Shown here piece after piece: positions 44,540 to 53,058 of a stretch of DNA of 64,000 nucleotides. The DNA comes from Bacteroidaceae bacterium (GTDB taxonomy: Bacteria; Bacteroidota; Bacteroidia; Bacteroidales; Bacteroidaceae): positions 42,820 through 106,819 of the forward strand of contig BLLV01000149.1 of NCBI GenBank assembly GCA_011959205.1. Direction: 5' to 3'. Every line of letters begins with the position of its first letter. Within the stretch, counting starts at the first letter, position 1. A model generated the notes under the pieces. It did no database searches. It was not told the DNA's origin and saw nothing but the letters and a program-made list of their open reading frames with translations. The position numbers and the translations under genes were made by a program.

Positions 44540-44730
44540 TTTATAACAAATACCTTGTTTCTGTTTTTATTATAGTGGGTCTTTTACAATAAACCACATA
44601 TTCGGTGCAAAAGTAAGTACATTTTTTTAAATACCAAACAAATTTAAGCTAAATGAAGTGTTTCTGTGAAAAAACAGTTGAAAAAATATATTTTAAATCC
44701 TCCATATAAAATAGGTATGGAATAAATTTG

Positions 44731-44738
44731 TATTTTTG
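44731..44738 (+). promoter_or_regulatory. -7 element before ruvX
   Basis: TATTTTTG matches TAnnTTTG 9 bases before the ruvX ATG, which would give a nearly leaderless transcript. The -33 site is not clear. Confidence 0.42.
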
Positions 44739-44746
44739 CAAACTAT

Positions 44747-45172
44747 ATGAGTAGAATATTAGCAATAGATTATGGTAAAAAGCGCACAGGTGTGGCTGTG
44801 ACGGATGTTTTGCAGATTATTGCAAACGGGTTAACGACTGTCCCCACACACCAACTACTGGACTTTATTCTGAAATATGTGGAGAAAGAGCCTGTGGAAC
44901 GCATCATTGTAGGACATCCCAAACAAATGAATAATCAAGAGTCGGAAAATATGCGTAATATTGTTCCGTTTGTCAATCAATTAAAGAAAAAGCTGCCGGA
45001 TATACCGGTAGAGTTTGTTGACGAGCGATTTACGTCCGTGTTGGCTCACCAAGCCATGTTAGATGGAGGCCTGAAAAAAAAAGACAGGCAGAATAAAGCT
45101 TTAGTTGATGAAATCAGTGCTACGATAATTTTGCAGTCTTATTTGGAGTCGAAAAAAATATTTAATAAATAA
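44747..45172 (+). CDS. ruvX: RuvX/YqgF-type Holliday junction resolvase homologue
   Basis: A 141-residue protein of the RNase H fold, with the nucleic-acid-binding acidic start [12 protein letters not shown], the G-H-P-K-Q strand and V-D-E-R-F-T-S. The family includes 16S rRNA processing nuclease YqgF; a resolvase role is disputed. It starts a row with def (14-base gap) and the TPR gene. Confidence 0.93.
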   Translation: MSRILAIDYGKKRTGVAVTDVLQIIANGLTTVPTHQLLDFILKYVEKEPVERIIVGHPKQMNNQESENMRNIVPFVNQLKKKLPDIPVEFVDERFTSVLAHQAMLDGGLKKKDRQNKALVDEISATIILQSYLESKKIFNK

Positions 45173-45186
45173 AACAGATTAAGAAA

Positions 45187-45741
45187 ATGATATTACCTAT
45201 TTATGTGTATGGACAACCGGTGTTGCGTAAAGAAGCAGAAGATATTACCCCGGATTACCCTAATTTGAAAGAGTTGATAGCAAATATGTTTGAAACCATG
45301 AATCGCGCAGATGGGGTAGGGTTGGCTGCTCCGCAAATAGGTTTACCTATTCGTGTCGTAACTGTAGATCTGGATGTAATGTCTGATGAATTGCCCGAAT
45401 TTAAGGATTTTCGCCGGGCTTATATAAATCCACATATTTTAGAAGTGGGTGGAGAAGAAGTCAGCATGGAAGAAGGTTGCTTGAGTTTGCCGGGGATTCA
45501 CGAGGCGGTGAAACGTCCGAATCGTATTCATGTAACCTATCTGGATGAAGAATTGAAGGAACATGATGAATGGGTAGAAGGTTATCTGGCAAGAGTCATG
45601 CAGCATGAATTTGACCATTTGGACGGTAAAATGTTCATAGATCATCTGTCTACATTACGCAAACAGATGATTAAAGGAAAGCTGGGTGCCATGTTGAAAG
45701 GCAAGGTACGTTGTTCCTATAAGGTTAAAACTATAAAATGA
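45187..45741 (+). CDS. def: Peptide deformylase
   Basis: A 184-residue enzyme removing the formyl group from new proteins. All three motifs are intact: [15 protein letters not shown] and H-E-F-D-H with its two zinc/iron-binding His residues and catalytic Glu. Follows ruvX closely. Ends in a basic tail. Confidence 0.96.
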   Translation: MILPIYVYGQPVLRKEAEDITPDYPNLKELIANMFETMNRADGVGLAAPQIGLPIRVVTVDLDVMSDELPEFKDFRRAYINPHILEVGGEEVSMEEGCLSLPGIHEAVKRPNRIHVTYLDEELKEHDEWVEGYLARVMQHEFDHLDGKMFIDHLSTLRKQMIKGKLGAMLKGKVRCSYKVKTIK

Positions 45742-45814
45742 TAATTCCGAAACTTTGATCCATGCACCACAGATAATGCATTTGTGGTGAAAATCGTATT
45801 TATATAAATACAAA

Positions 45815-47824
45815 ATGATAAAACGGATACTCTATACCTTATTAATAACGTTTCCTGTACTGGCTTCGGCCCAGATAAACACGGACAGGGTGATGGCAAT
45901 AGGGCGTAATGCGCTTTATTTTGAGGATTATGTCCTTTCGATTCAATACTTTAACCAAGTGATTAATGCAAAGCCCTATTTGTCCGATCCTTATTTCTAT
46001 AGAGGGTTGGCAAAAATAAACTTGGATGATTTTCAGGGAGCGGAGAGTGACTGTTCGGAAGCTATCGAGCGTAATCCGTTTGTGGTAAGCGCTTATCAGG
46101 TACGCGGGTTGGCGCGGATCCAGCAAGATAATTTTGCGGGAGCTATAGAAGATTATACCAAAGCGTTGGAGTTTGATCCTGAGAACATAGGAGTATGGCA
46201 TAACATGGCCCTTTGCCGTATCAGGCAGGAAGATTATAAAGGGGCGAAGAATGATCTGGATAAGCTGATCGCTATTTCCCCCCGATATACAAAAGCCTAT
46301 TTGATGCGTGGTGAGGTGGATTTGAAGCAGAAGGATACGCTGGCTGCGGAAAAAGACTTTGGCAAGGCGATTGAAATAGATCGTTATGACGCGGATACAT
46401 GGGCTAGTCGCGCCATTCTTCGTCTGCAACAACAGAAATACAAGGATGCGGAAGCCGATTTTGATCATGCCATCCGTCTGTCTACCCGAAATTCAGGTGT
46501 TTATATCAATCGTGCTTTGGCCCGTTACCATCAGAATAACCTGAGAGGAGCGATGAGCGACTATGATATCGCACTGGATATGGATCCCAATAACTTCATA
46601 GGCCATTATAACCGGGGGTTGTTGCGTGCACAAGTAGGTGATGACAACCGGGCTATTCAGGACTTTGATTTTGTTATCGAAATGGAGCCCGACAATATGA
46701 TGGCTATTTTCAATCGTGGTCTGTTGTTGGATCAGACGGGAGACTATAAAGGGGCTATTAAAGATTATTCTACGGTGATAAATGAATATCCCAATTTCTT
46801 GCTGGGATATCAGTATAGGGCGCAGGCACGTAGGAAAATGGGAGACTTGAAAGGTGCTGATGCTGATGAGTTCAAAGTGTTGAAAGCGCAACTGGATAAA
46901 CAGAACGGAGTAGATTCTGATAAGCAGACTGCCGATAATACGGAGAATAATAAAACCCGCAAGAAGTCCGATAAAAACATGAACAACTATCGTAAGATTG
47001 TGGTTGCCGACAACGAAGAGGGGGATGAAAAATATAAGAGTGATTATCGTGGACGCGTGCAGGATAAGAATGTGAATATCGTTCCCCAGCCTATGTTTGT
47101 GCTTACCTATTATGAAAAGCACGATGATGTGAAACGACAGGTCAATTACTATAAGTTCATTGAGACATTGAACAATCAGAAAATATTTCCCGGTCGTCTG
47201 ATTATAACTAATGAGGAAGCCCCCCTGACGGAAGAACAGGCTACAAAACATTTTGCATCCATTGACGAACAGGCTGCTGCTATTGTGAATCATCCGAATG
47301 ATGTGAACAAGCGTTTTGCACGTTCATTGGATTTTTATCTGGTGCAGGATTTTGCAAGTGCCATTGAAGATTTGAATCAGGCTATTATTATTGAGGAGCA
47401 TTTCTTTCCGGCTTATTTCAATCGTGCTCTGATCCGTTATAAGCAGTTGGAATACCAGAAGATGGAAAAAGAGTATGATTTGAAAAACAATTCGGGAGAG
47501 AAGAGTACTGTGAAAGCTGCGGATTATGAAATGGTAAAACGTGATTTGGATAAAGTGATTGAGCTGGCTCCGGATTTTGTTTATGCTTATTATAATAGAG
47601 GTAATGTGCTTTCTGTCTTGAAAGACTATCGTGCGGCAATTGTTGATTATGACAGAGCCATCCAGTTGGATCCTAAATTTGCAGATGCTTATTTCAATCG
47701 TGGCTTGACTCATATTTTCCTGGGTAACAACAGGCAAGGCATACAGGACTTAAGTAAAGCGGGTGAGTTGGGACTTTTCTCGGCTTACAATATTATAAAA
47801 CGCTTTACAGAACGAAAAGAATAA
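45815..47824 (+). CDS. Exported TPR-repeat protein
   Basis: A 669-residue protein with a signal peptide ending A-S-A-Q and two runs of tetratricopeptide repeats (about 30-350 and 500-660), each repeat showing A-x-x-x-Y/F, then A-I-x-D-Y/F and N-P/D-P; between them a charged linker (N-K-T-R-K-K-S-D-K-N) and an unassigned stretch. TPR arrays serve as protein-binding scaffolds. It probably acts in the periplasm. Partner unknown. The 73-base gap after def contains a hairpin CACCACA/TGTGGTG near 45763-45787. Confidence 0.88.
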   Translation: MIKRILYTLLITFPVLASAQINTDRVMAIGRNALYFEDYVLSIQYFNQVINAKPYLSDPYFYRGLAKINLDDFQGAESDCSEAIERNPFVVSAYQVRGLARIQQDNFAGAIEDYTKALEFDPENIGVWHNMALCRIRQEDYKGAKNDLDKLIAISPRYTKAYLMRGEVDLKQKDTLAAEKDFGKAIEIDRYDADTWASRAILRLQQQKYKDAEADFDHAIRLSTRNSGVYINRALARYHQNNLRGAMSDYDIALDMDPNNFIGHYNRGLLRAQVGDDNRAIQDFDFVIEMEPDNMMAIFNRGLLLDQTGDYKGAIKDYSTVINEYPNFLLGYQYRAQARRKMGDLKGADADEFKVLKAQLDKQNGVDSDKQTADNTENNKTRKKSDKNMNNYRKIVVADNEEGDEKYKSDYRGRVQDKNVNIVPQPMFVLTYYEKHDDVKRQVNYYKFIETLNNQKIFPGRLIITNEEAPLTEEQATKHFASIDEQAAAIVNHPNDVNKRFARSLDFYLVQDFASAIEDLNQAIIIEEHFFPAYFNRALIRYKQLEYQKMEKEYDLKNNSGEKSTVKAADYEMVKRDLDKVIELAPDFVYAYYNRGNVLSVLKDYRAAIVDYDRAIQLDPKFADAYFNRGLTHIFLGNNRQGIQDLSKAGELGLFSAYNIIKRFTERKE

Positions 47825-47865
47825 CATTTTTTTGCTTAAAAGAGGGTAAGTCAAAAAGATTTCGT

Positions 47866-47873
47866 TATTTTTG
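47866..47873 (+). promoter_or_regulatory. -7 element before thrS
   Basis: TATTTTTG matches TAnnTTTG and lies 31 bases before the thrS ATG; -33 is not clear. Confidence 0.42.
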
Positions 47874-47904
47874 CATCCTCTAGAAAGAAAACAAATAGAA
47901 GATT

Positions 47905-49845
47905 ATGATAAAGATAACATTCCCCGATGGCTCCGTTCGCGAATATGGCGAAGGAGTTACTGGTCTGCAGATTGCAGAGAGTATCAGTTCACGGCTGGCG
48001 CAAGATGTATTGGCTTGTAGCGTGAACGGTGAAACGATTGATTTATCTCGCCCTATCAACGAAGATGCAAACTTCGTTCTTTATAAATGGGAAGACGAAC
48101 AGGGCAAACATGCTTTCTGGCACACGAGTGCCCACTTGCTGGCCGAAGCATTGCAAGAACTTTATCCAGGCATTCAGTTTGGTATCGGTCCGGCCATTGA
48201 AAACGGTTTTTACTATGATGTAGACCCGGGTGAAGCAATCATTAAGGAAGCAGATCTGCCGGCTATTGAGGCCAAGATGGCTGAGTTGGCTGCAAAGAAA
48301 GAAACATTGGTGCGTCAGAGCATCGCTAAAGAGGATGCGTTGAAGAAATTCAGTGAAAGAGGTGAAACTTATAAATGTGAATTGATCTCCGAATTGGAGG
48401 ATGGACACATCACCACTTATACACAAGGTGCGTTTACCGACCTTTGCCGTGGCCCGCACTTGACATCTACTGCCCCTATCAAAGCTATCAAGCTGCTTTC
48501 TGTGGCCGGTGCTTATTGGAGAGGACAGGAAGACCGCAAGCAGATGACACGTATTTATGGAATCACTTTCCCGAAGAAGAAAATGCTGGACGAATATCTG
48601 GTTATGCTGGAAGAAGCCAAGAAACGCGACCACCGTAAGATAGGTAAGGAAATGGATTTGTTCATGTTTACCGATATGGTGGGCAAAGGGCTTCCCATGT
48701 GGCTGCCGAAAGGTACTGCCTTGCGTATCCGTTTGCAAGATTTCTTGCGCCGTATCCAGGCCCGTTATGATTATCAGGAAGTAATGTGTCCGCCTATTGG
48801 CAACAAGAACCTGTATATCACTTCCGGACATTATGCCAAGTACGGTAAGGACTCGTTCCAGCCTATTCATACTCCTGAAGAAGGGGAAGAATATTTCCTG
48901 AAACCGATGAACTGTCCTCATCATTGTATGATTTATAAGAATTCTCCACGTTCTTATAAAGACCTGCCGTTGCGTATTGCGGAATTCGGAACCGTATGCC
49001 GCTACGAACAGAGTGGTGAATTACACGGACTGACCCGTGTGCGTAGCTTTACACAAGATGATGCTCACTTGTTCTGTCGTCCCGACCAAGTGAAGGAAGA
49101 ATTCCTTCGCGTGATGGATATCATCAACATTGTGTTTAAGTCTATGAACTTTGAGAATGTGGAAGCTCAGATTTCTCTTCGTGACAAGGTGAATCGTGAA
49201 AAGTACATTGGTAGCGATGAGAATTGGGAAAAAGCCGAACAGGCCATCATTGAAGCTTGCGAAGAAAAAGGCCTGGCTGCAAAAATAGAATATGGTGAAG
49301 CCGCATTCTATGGTCCTAAATTGGACTTTATGGTGAAAGACGCTATCGGGCGTCGCTGGCAGTTGGGAACAATTCAGGTGGACTACAACTTACCCGAACG
49401 CTTCCAGTTGGAATATATGGGTTCAGATAACCAGAAGCATCGTCCGGTAATGATTCATCGTGCGCCTTTCGGATCAATGGAACGTTTTGTTGCCGTATTG
49501 ATTGAGCATACTGCCGGTAAATTCCCCCTGTGGCTGACTCCTGACCAGGTAGCTATTCTGCCTATTTCTGAGAAATTCAATGAATATGCGGAAAAAGTGA
49601 AAGCAGAACTGAGAAAATTCGATGTTCGTGCTATTGTGGATGACCGTAATGAAAAAATCGGCCGTAAGATTCGTGACAATGAAATGAAACGTATTCCTTA
49701 CATGCTGATTGTAGGTGAGAAAGAAGCTGAAAACGGTGAAGTTGCAGTCCGCAAGCAGGGCGAAGGCGACAAAGGAACCCTGAAAATAGAAGAATTCGGA
49801 AAAAATATTGCCGAAGAAGTTTCTAATATGATAAATAAATGGTAA
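47905..49845 (+). CDS. thrS: Threonyl-tRNA synthetase
   Basis: A 646-residue synthetase with the full bacterial set of domains: TGS (1-60), tRNA-SAD editing domain with H-T-S-A-H-L-L (about 70-220), class II catalytic core (P-M-N-C-P-H-H, R-x-x-E-x-G, and motif 3 near G-S-M-E-R-F) and C-terminal anticodon-binding domain. It loads threonine on tRNA. First in the conserved thrS-infC-rpmI-rplT order. Confidence 0.97.
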   Translation: MIKITFPDGSVREYGEGVTGLQIAESISSRLAQDVLACSVNGETIDLSRPINEDANFVLYKWEDEQGKHAFWHTSAHLLAEALQELYPGIQFGIGPAIENGFYYDVDPGEAIIKEADLPAIEAKMAELAAKKETLVRQSIAKEDALKKFSERGETYKCELISELEDGHITTYTQGAFTDLCRGPHLTSTAPIKAIKLLSVAGAYWRGQEDRKQMTRIYGITFPKKKMLDEYLVMLEEAKKRDHRKIGKEMDLFMFTDMVGKGLPMWLPKGTALRIRLQDFLRRIQARYDYQEVMCPPIGNKNLYITSGHYAKYGKDSFQPIHTPEEGEEYFLKPMNCPHHCMIYKNSPRSYKDLPLRIAEFGTVCRYEQSGELHGLTRVRSFTQDDAHLFCRPDQVKEEFLRVMDIINIVFKSMNFENVEAQISLRDKVNREKYIGSDENWEKAEQAIIEACEEKGLAAKIEYGEAAFYGPKLDFMVKDAIGRRWQLGTIQVDYNLPERFQLEYMGSDNQKHRPVMIHRAPFGSMERFVAVLIEHTAGKFPLWLTPDQVAILPISEKFNEYAEKVKAELRKFDVRAIVDDRNEKIGRKIRDNEMKRIPYMLIVGEKEAENGEVAVRKQGEGDKGTLKIEEFGKNIAEEVSNMINKW

Positions 49846-49850
49846 CTTTG
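49843..49850 (+). promoter_or_regulatory. -7 element overlapping the thrS stop codon
   Basis: TAACTTTG starts at the TAA stop of thrS. If active it gives infC its own promoter with a leader of about 100 bases. No clear -33. Confidence 0.42.
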
Positions 49851-49960
49851 CAGCCGTTTGCAAAAGAGCACATTGTTAAACCTTTATGTATTCTTTTGTG
49901 TTAAGATAAAGAAATACTAATTAAAATAGGAAGAAACAAACAGGAACTAAAAGTTTTTTA

Positions 49961-50557
49961 ATGAAGAATGACAGTTTAAAAGGGCAACACAGAATCAATG
50001 AACAGATTCGTGCCAAAGAAGTCCGCATAGTGGGCGATGATGTAGAATCGGCAGTTTATCCGATTGCTCAAGCCTTAAAAATGGCTGAAGATCATGAGGC
50101 TGACCTAGTTGAAATTTCACCCAATGCTGTTCCTCCGGTTTGTAGAATTATTGATTATTCTAAATTTCTTTATCAATTAAAGAAACGTCAAAAGGAACAA
50201 AAGGCTAAACAGGTAAAGGTTAATGTAAAAGAAATCCGTTTCGGACCCCAAACTGATGATCATGATTACAACTTCAAGTTGAAACATGCCATCGGATTCT
50301 TGCAGGACGGAGACAAGGTGAAAGCATACGTGTTCTTTAAAGGTCGTTCCATCCTTTTTAAAGAACAAGGCGAGGTATTGTTGCTTCGTTTTGCGAATGA
50401 CTTGGAAGAATATGCAAAAGTAGAGCAGATGCCTTTGTTGGAAGGTAAGAGAATGACTATTTCTTTGGCTCCGAAGAAAACGGGTGCTCCGAAGAAGGCG
50501 GAAACGGATACTGCCAAGAAGGAAACTCAGAAAAAGGCAGTAGAAATAAAAGGATAA
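49961..50557 (+). CDS. infC: Translation initiation factor IF-3
   Basis: A 198-residue IF-3 with N domain ([12 protein letters not shown]), the linker helix, and C domain ([10 protein letters not shown]-x-H-D-Y). It prevents subunit joining and checks the start codon. Here the start is an ordinary ATG, whereas many bacteria use AUU. A Lys/Ala/Glu-rich C-terminal extension (about 170-198) is longer than in E. coli. Confidence 0.95.
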   Translation: MKNDSLKGQHRINEQIRAKEVRIVGDDVESAVYPIAQALKMAEDHEADLVEISPNAVPPVCRIIDYSKFLYQLKKRQKEQKAKQVKVNVKEIRFGPQTDDHDYNFKLKHAIGFLQDGDKVKAYVFFKGRSILFKEQGEVLLLRFANDLEEYAKVEQMPLLEGKRMTISLAPKKTGAPKKAETDTAKKETQKKAVEIKG

Positions 50558-50567
50558 AAAAGAGTGC

Positions 50568-50592
50568 GTAACGCGCCGGTATAGTGCGTTAC
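50568..50592 (+). promoter_or_regulatory. Hairpin in the infC-rpmI gap
   Basis: Perfect 7-bp arms GTAACGC and GCGTTAC with an 11-base loop, no T-run. It lies between infC and rpmI, where other bacteria keep L20-controlled leader structures. Regulatory role is inference. Confidence 0.4.
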
Positions 50593-50626
50593 CACCATTT
50601 GAATAATAATTTAAAATTAAAACAAG

Positions 50627-50824
50627 ATGCCAAAGATCAAGACTAACTCCGGTTCTAAAAAAAGATTCGCTCTTACCGGAACAGGTAAAATCAAAAGAAA
50701 GCACGCTTTTCACAGTCATATTTTGACTAAGAAGACTAAAAAGCAGAAAAGAAACCTTGTACATTCAGGTTTAGTAGCTAATGCTAACTTGGATCAGGTT
50801 AAGGAACTTCTTTGCATGAAGTAA
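50627..50824 (+). CDS. rpmI: 50S ribosomal protein L35
   Basis: A 65-residue, very basic protein with [13 protein letters not shown] and the family's H-x-H-I-L-T-K-K core. Normal length. Between infC and rplT as in most bacteria. Confidence 0.97.
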   Translation: MPKIKTNSGSKKRFALTGTGKIKRKHAFHSHILTKKTKKQKRNLVHSGLVANANLDQVKELLCMK

Positions 50825-50890
50825 TCTAAAAACAGCAAAAGCGTAAACGTATTATTTAAAGTATTAACCGAATGTCTTTAGCTTTAAGTT

Positions 50891-50907
50891 CACTGTGTGA
50901 AACAGTG
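50891..50907 (+). promoter_or_regulatory. Hairpin in the rpmI-rplT gap
   Basis: Arms CACTGT and ACAGTG around a GTGAA loop, 29 bases before the rplT ATG. No T-run, so not a terminator; a regulator or processing site is possible. Confidence 0.35.
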
Positions 50908-50935
50908 GCGCTAACATTCAAAAAGAATTAAAACT

Positions 50936-51286
50936 ATGCCAAGATCAGTAAATCATGTTGCTTCTAGAGCAAGAAGAAAGAAAATTTTAGGTCTTACCAG
51001 AGGTTACTTTGGTGCAAGAAAGAATGTATGGACAGTAGCAAAAAACACTTGGGAAAAGGGTTTGACCTACGCATACCGTGACCGTAAGAACAAGAAACGT
51101 AATTTCCGCGCTTTGTGGATTCAGCGTATCAACGCTGCCGCTCGTCTGGAAGGAATGTCTTATTCTAAATTGATGGGTGCATTGCACAAAGCAGGTATCG
51201 AAATTAACCGTAAGGTGTTAGCTGATTTAGCTATGAACCATCCGGAAGCATTCAAAGCAGTTGTTGCTAAAGCAAAAGCAGCTTAA
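50936..51286 (+). CDS. rplT: 50S ribosomal protein L20
   Basis: A 116-residue protein with the conserved start [28 protein letters not shown] and A-D-L-A-M-N-H-P-x-A-F. It binds 23S rRNA early in assembly and in many bacteria represses its own operon. Confidence 0.97.
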   Translation: MPRSVNHVASRARRKKILGLTRGYFGARKNVWTVAKNTWEKGLTYAYRDRKNKKRNFRALWIQRINAAARLEGMSYSKLMGALHKAGIEINRKVLADLAMNHPEAFKAVVAKAKAA

Positions 51287-51319
51287 TTCTTCTACGGTAA
51301 TATAAAGATTTACTAAAAG

Positions 51320-51355
51320 GGCAATCTCTATGATCTATGGAGATTGCCTTTTTTT
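51320..51355 (+). terminator. Terminator of the thrS-infC-rpmI-rplT operon
   Basis: Perfect 9-bp arms (51320-51328 and 51340-51348) followed by a seven-T run. Confidence 0.9.
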
Positions 51356-51394
51356 GTCGAATATTATTTTTAACAAACAAATCCAGTTATACTC

Positions 51395-51425
51395 TTGTTT
51401 ATGTCATAAAAAGGATGTATCTTTG
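51395..51425 (+). promoter_or_regulatory. Promoter of the Bacteroidales-1 RNA
   Basis: TTG at 51395-51397 and TATCTTTG at 51418-51425 are 20 bases apart, a good match to the Bacteroidota consensus. Transcription should start near 51432. Confidence 0.7.
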
Positions 51426-51431
51426 TCATAC

Positions 51432-51665
51432 AAAAAGAGATGAGAAATGAGCCGCATTAGTTAGATTGGGAAACTCATCAAACTAATTTGGAAAACCGAG
51501 ACATAGCTTCATCTTCCAATGGCGGGCCACGCCTTCGGGTAGCTTTATGCCGGTGGATTACAAAGGAGGAGAGCACTCAAAACCTGTCATTCGGAGTTTC
51601 ATCGCATCACTAGTGCGGCTTCATTATAAGGCGATGCTAATTCAATAGATTAGCATCGCTTCTTT
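51432..51665 (+). ncRNA. Bacteroidales-1 RNA candidate
   Basis: A gene-free, structured stretch directly behind rplT with its own promoter and a strong intrinsic terminator (arms 51631-51641 and 51649-51659, then a T-run). The Bacteroidales-1 family in Rfam is defined by this setting: downstream of L20, Bacteroidota promoter at the start, terminator at the end. The interior has several G/C-rich hairpin-forming pieces (near 51520-51555 and 51590-51620) and an AGGAGGAG stretch. Assignment is from context and not from a covariance search. Function is unknown. The end points are estimates. Confidence 0.75.
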
Positions 51666-51668
51666 TTT

Positions 51669-52454
51669 ATGAAAAACGTTACGGATATGATATTTTATTT
51701 TTCAGGTACAGGTAATTCGGCTTGGGTGGCAAGGCAGTTGGCGGAAAAGCAGAATGAAGAGTTGTTTTCCATAGCCATGGAAATAGGTAAGAAAAAGGAG
51801 TATAAGTTGAAAGAAGGGGAGAATGTGGGCTTTGTTTTTCCTGTACATGCATGGGGACCTCCGAAAATTGTACTTCGTTTTATCCACCAATTGAGGATAA
51901 CTAAGCCAGCGTATCTTTTCTTTGTTTGTACTTGCGGAGATGATACAGGTAGGACAGCGCAAATTTTTTCCTCTGCCGTTACTCGGAAAGGTTGGCGATG
52001 TGTTGCCGGCTATTCGGTTACTATGCCTAATACGTATGTTTCTTTGCCCGGTTTTGATGTAGATGATAAAGATATAGAAACGCGGAAAGTACAGAATGCT
52101 GTTGCCCGTGTGCGCTTTATTAACGAAGAAATTGCATCAAGAGTTCAAATGAAACAATATAATTGTCATGAAGGTGCGATTCCATTTACCAAATCCTATT
52201 TGCTGCGCCCTCTTTTCAATGCTTTACTGATGTCTCCCAAGCCTTTTCATGCAACGGAAGCCTGTATTGGTTGTAAGAAATGTGAGAAGGTTTGTCCTGT
52301 GAATAATATAACAGTGACGGATCGTTCCGTTTGGGGAAGTAACTGTACTCAATGTCTGGCTTGTTACCATGTTTGTCCGGTACATGCAGTAGAATATGGA
52401 AAGATGACCGGGAAGAAGGGACAATACAAAGGACGGTTGCTGAAAGATTTATAG
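51669..52454 (+). CDS. EFR1-type flavodoxin/ferredoxin fusion protein
   Basis: A 261-residue protein: N-terminal flavodoxin-like domain with the FMN loop S-G-T-G-N-S-A-W, then two 4Fe-4S motifs (C-I-G-C-K-K-C-E-K-V-C-P and C-T-Q-C-L-A-C-Y-H-V-C-P, about 205-250). EFR1-type proteins shuttle electrons; the partner is not known. The ATG at 51669 lies at the end of the ncRNA terminator T-run, so the ATG at 51687 (M-I-F-Y-F-S-G-T-G-N) may be the true start. The gene has no separate promoter that I can see. Confidence 0.87.
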   Translation: MKNVTDMIFYFSGTGNSAWVARQLAEKQNEELFSIAMEIGKKKEYKLKEGENVGFVFPVHAWGPPKIVLRFIHQLRITKPAYLFFVCTCGDDTGRTAQIFSSAVTRKGWRCVAGYSVTMPNTYVSLPGFDVDDKDIETRKVQNAVARVRFINEEIASRVQMKQYNCHEGAIPFTKSYLLRPLFNALLMSPKPFHATEACIGCKKCEKVCPVNNITVTDRSVWGSNCTQCLACYHVCPVHAVEYGKMTGKKGQYKGRLLKDL

Positions 52455-52487
52455 GTGTAAACAACCAGACATTTATTTGATAATTTT

Positions 52488-52856
52488 TCAGCGTGTATAA
52501 TGTACTTCTACTCCAACATTTTTGCAATCACTTCCCATGGGCGGGTTTTCTTTTGACAACCGGATGGTTATTTCCTGAATAGTTGGAAAATCACTGAAGA
52601 GTCTTTGGCCTATGCGTTCACAAACATGTTCTAAAAGTTTAGATGGGATTTTCATTTCTTCTTTGACGGCTGCATGTATATCAGCATAACTTACGGTTCC
52701 TTCCAGTTCGTCTTTTTGTGCTGCGTAGGTGAAATCAGTTCTTAGTTTTAAATCAACTATAAAATTAGCTCCTACTATTGTTTCTTGTGGCTCTACTCCA
52801 TGGTGGCTGAAGAACTTGACACCTTCCAGATAAATATACATAGATGTTGCTTTCAT
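52488..52856 (-). CDS. folB: Dihydroneopterin aldolase
   Basis: A 122-residue enzyme of folate synthesis, cutting dihydroneopterin to hydroxymethyl-dihydropterin and glycolaldehyde. It has H-H-G-V-x-x-x-E near the N-terminus, T-V-S-Y-A-D-I (pterin-binding) and the late K-x-N-P-P-M. Length is normal. Convergent with the EFR1-type gene, no operon partner. Confidence 0.93.
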   Translation of the reverse strand: MKATSMYIYLEGVKFFSHHGVEPQETIVGANFIVDLKLRTDFTYAAQKDELEGTVSYADIHAAVKEEMKIPSKLLEHVCERIGQRLFSDFPTIQEITIRLSKENPPMGSDCKNVGVEVHYTR

Positions 52857-52990
52857 ATTTATTTTAGTTTAGGAAACAAAAGTAGGACTTTCATTTCATA
52901 TCTCAAAATTAAAAGTCATTACTCTTTTTTCTTCTTGAATTGAGACATACCCATTTTATTTTTGACGATCGTAATATAGAGATTTTATAA

Positions 52991-53027
52991 AAAAAGCTCC
53001 TTCACGAAAGTCATGAAAGAGCTTTTT
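52991..53027 (-). terminator. Terminator after nrdJ
   Basis: Arms AAAAAGCTC (52991-52999) and GAGCTTTTT (53019-53027), 19-base loop; reading leftwards the hairpin is followed by a T-rich stretch. It is just past the nrdJ stop. Confidence 0.8.
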
Positions 53028-53058
53028 CTCTCTGTTGGTTACCGTATATGATAAACCA

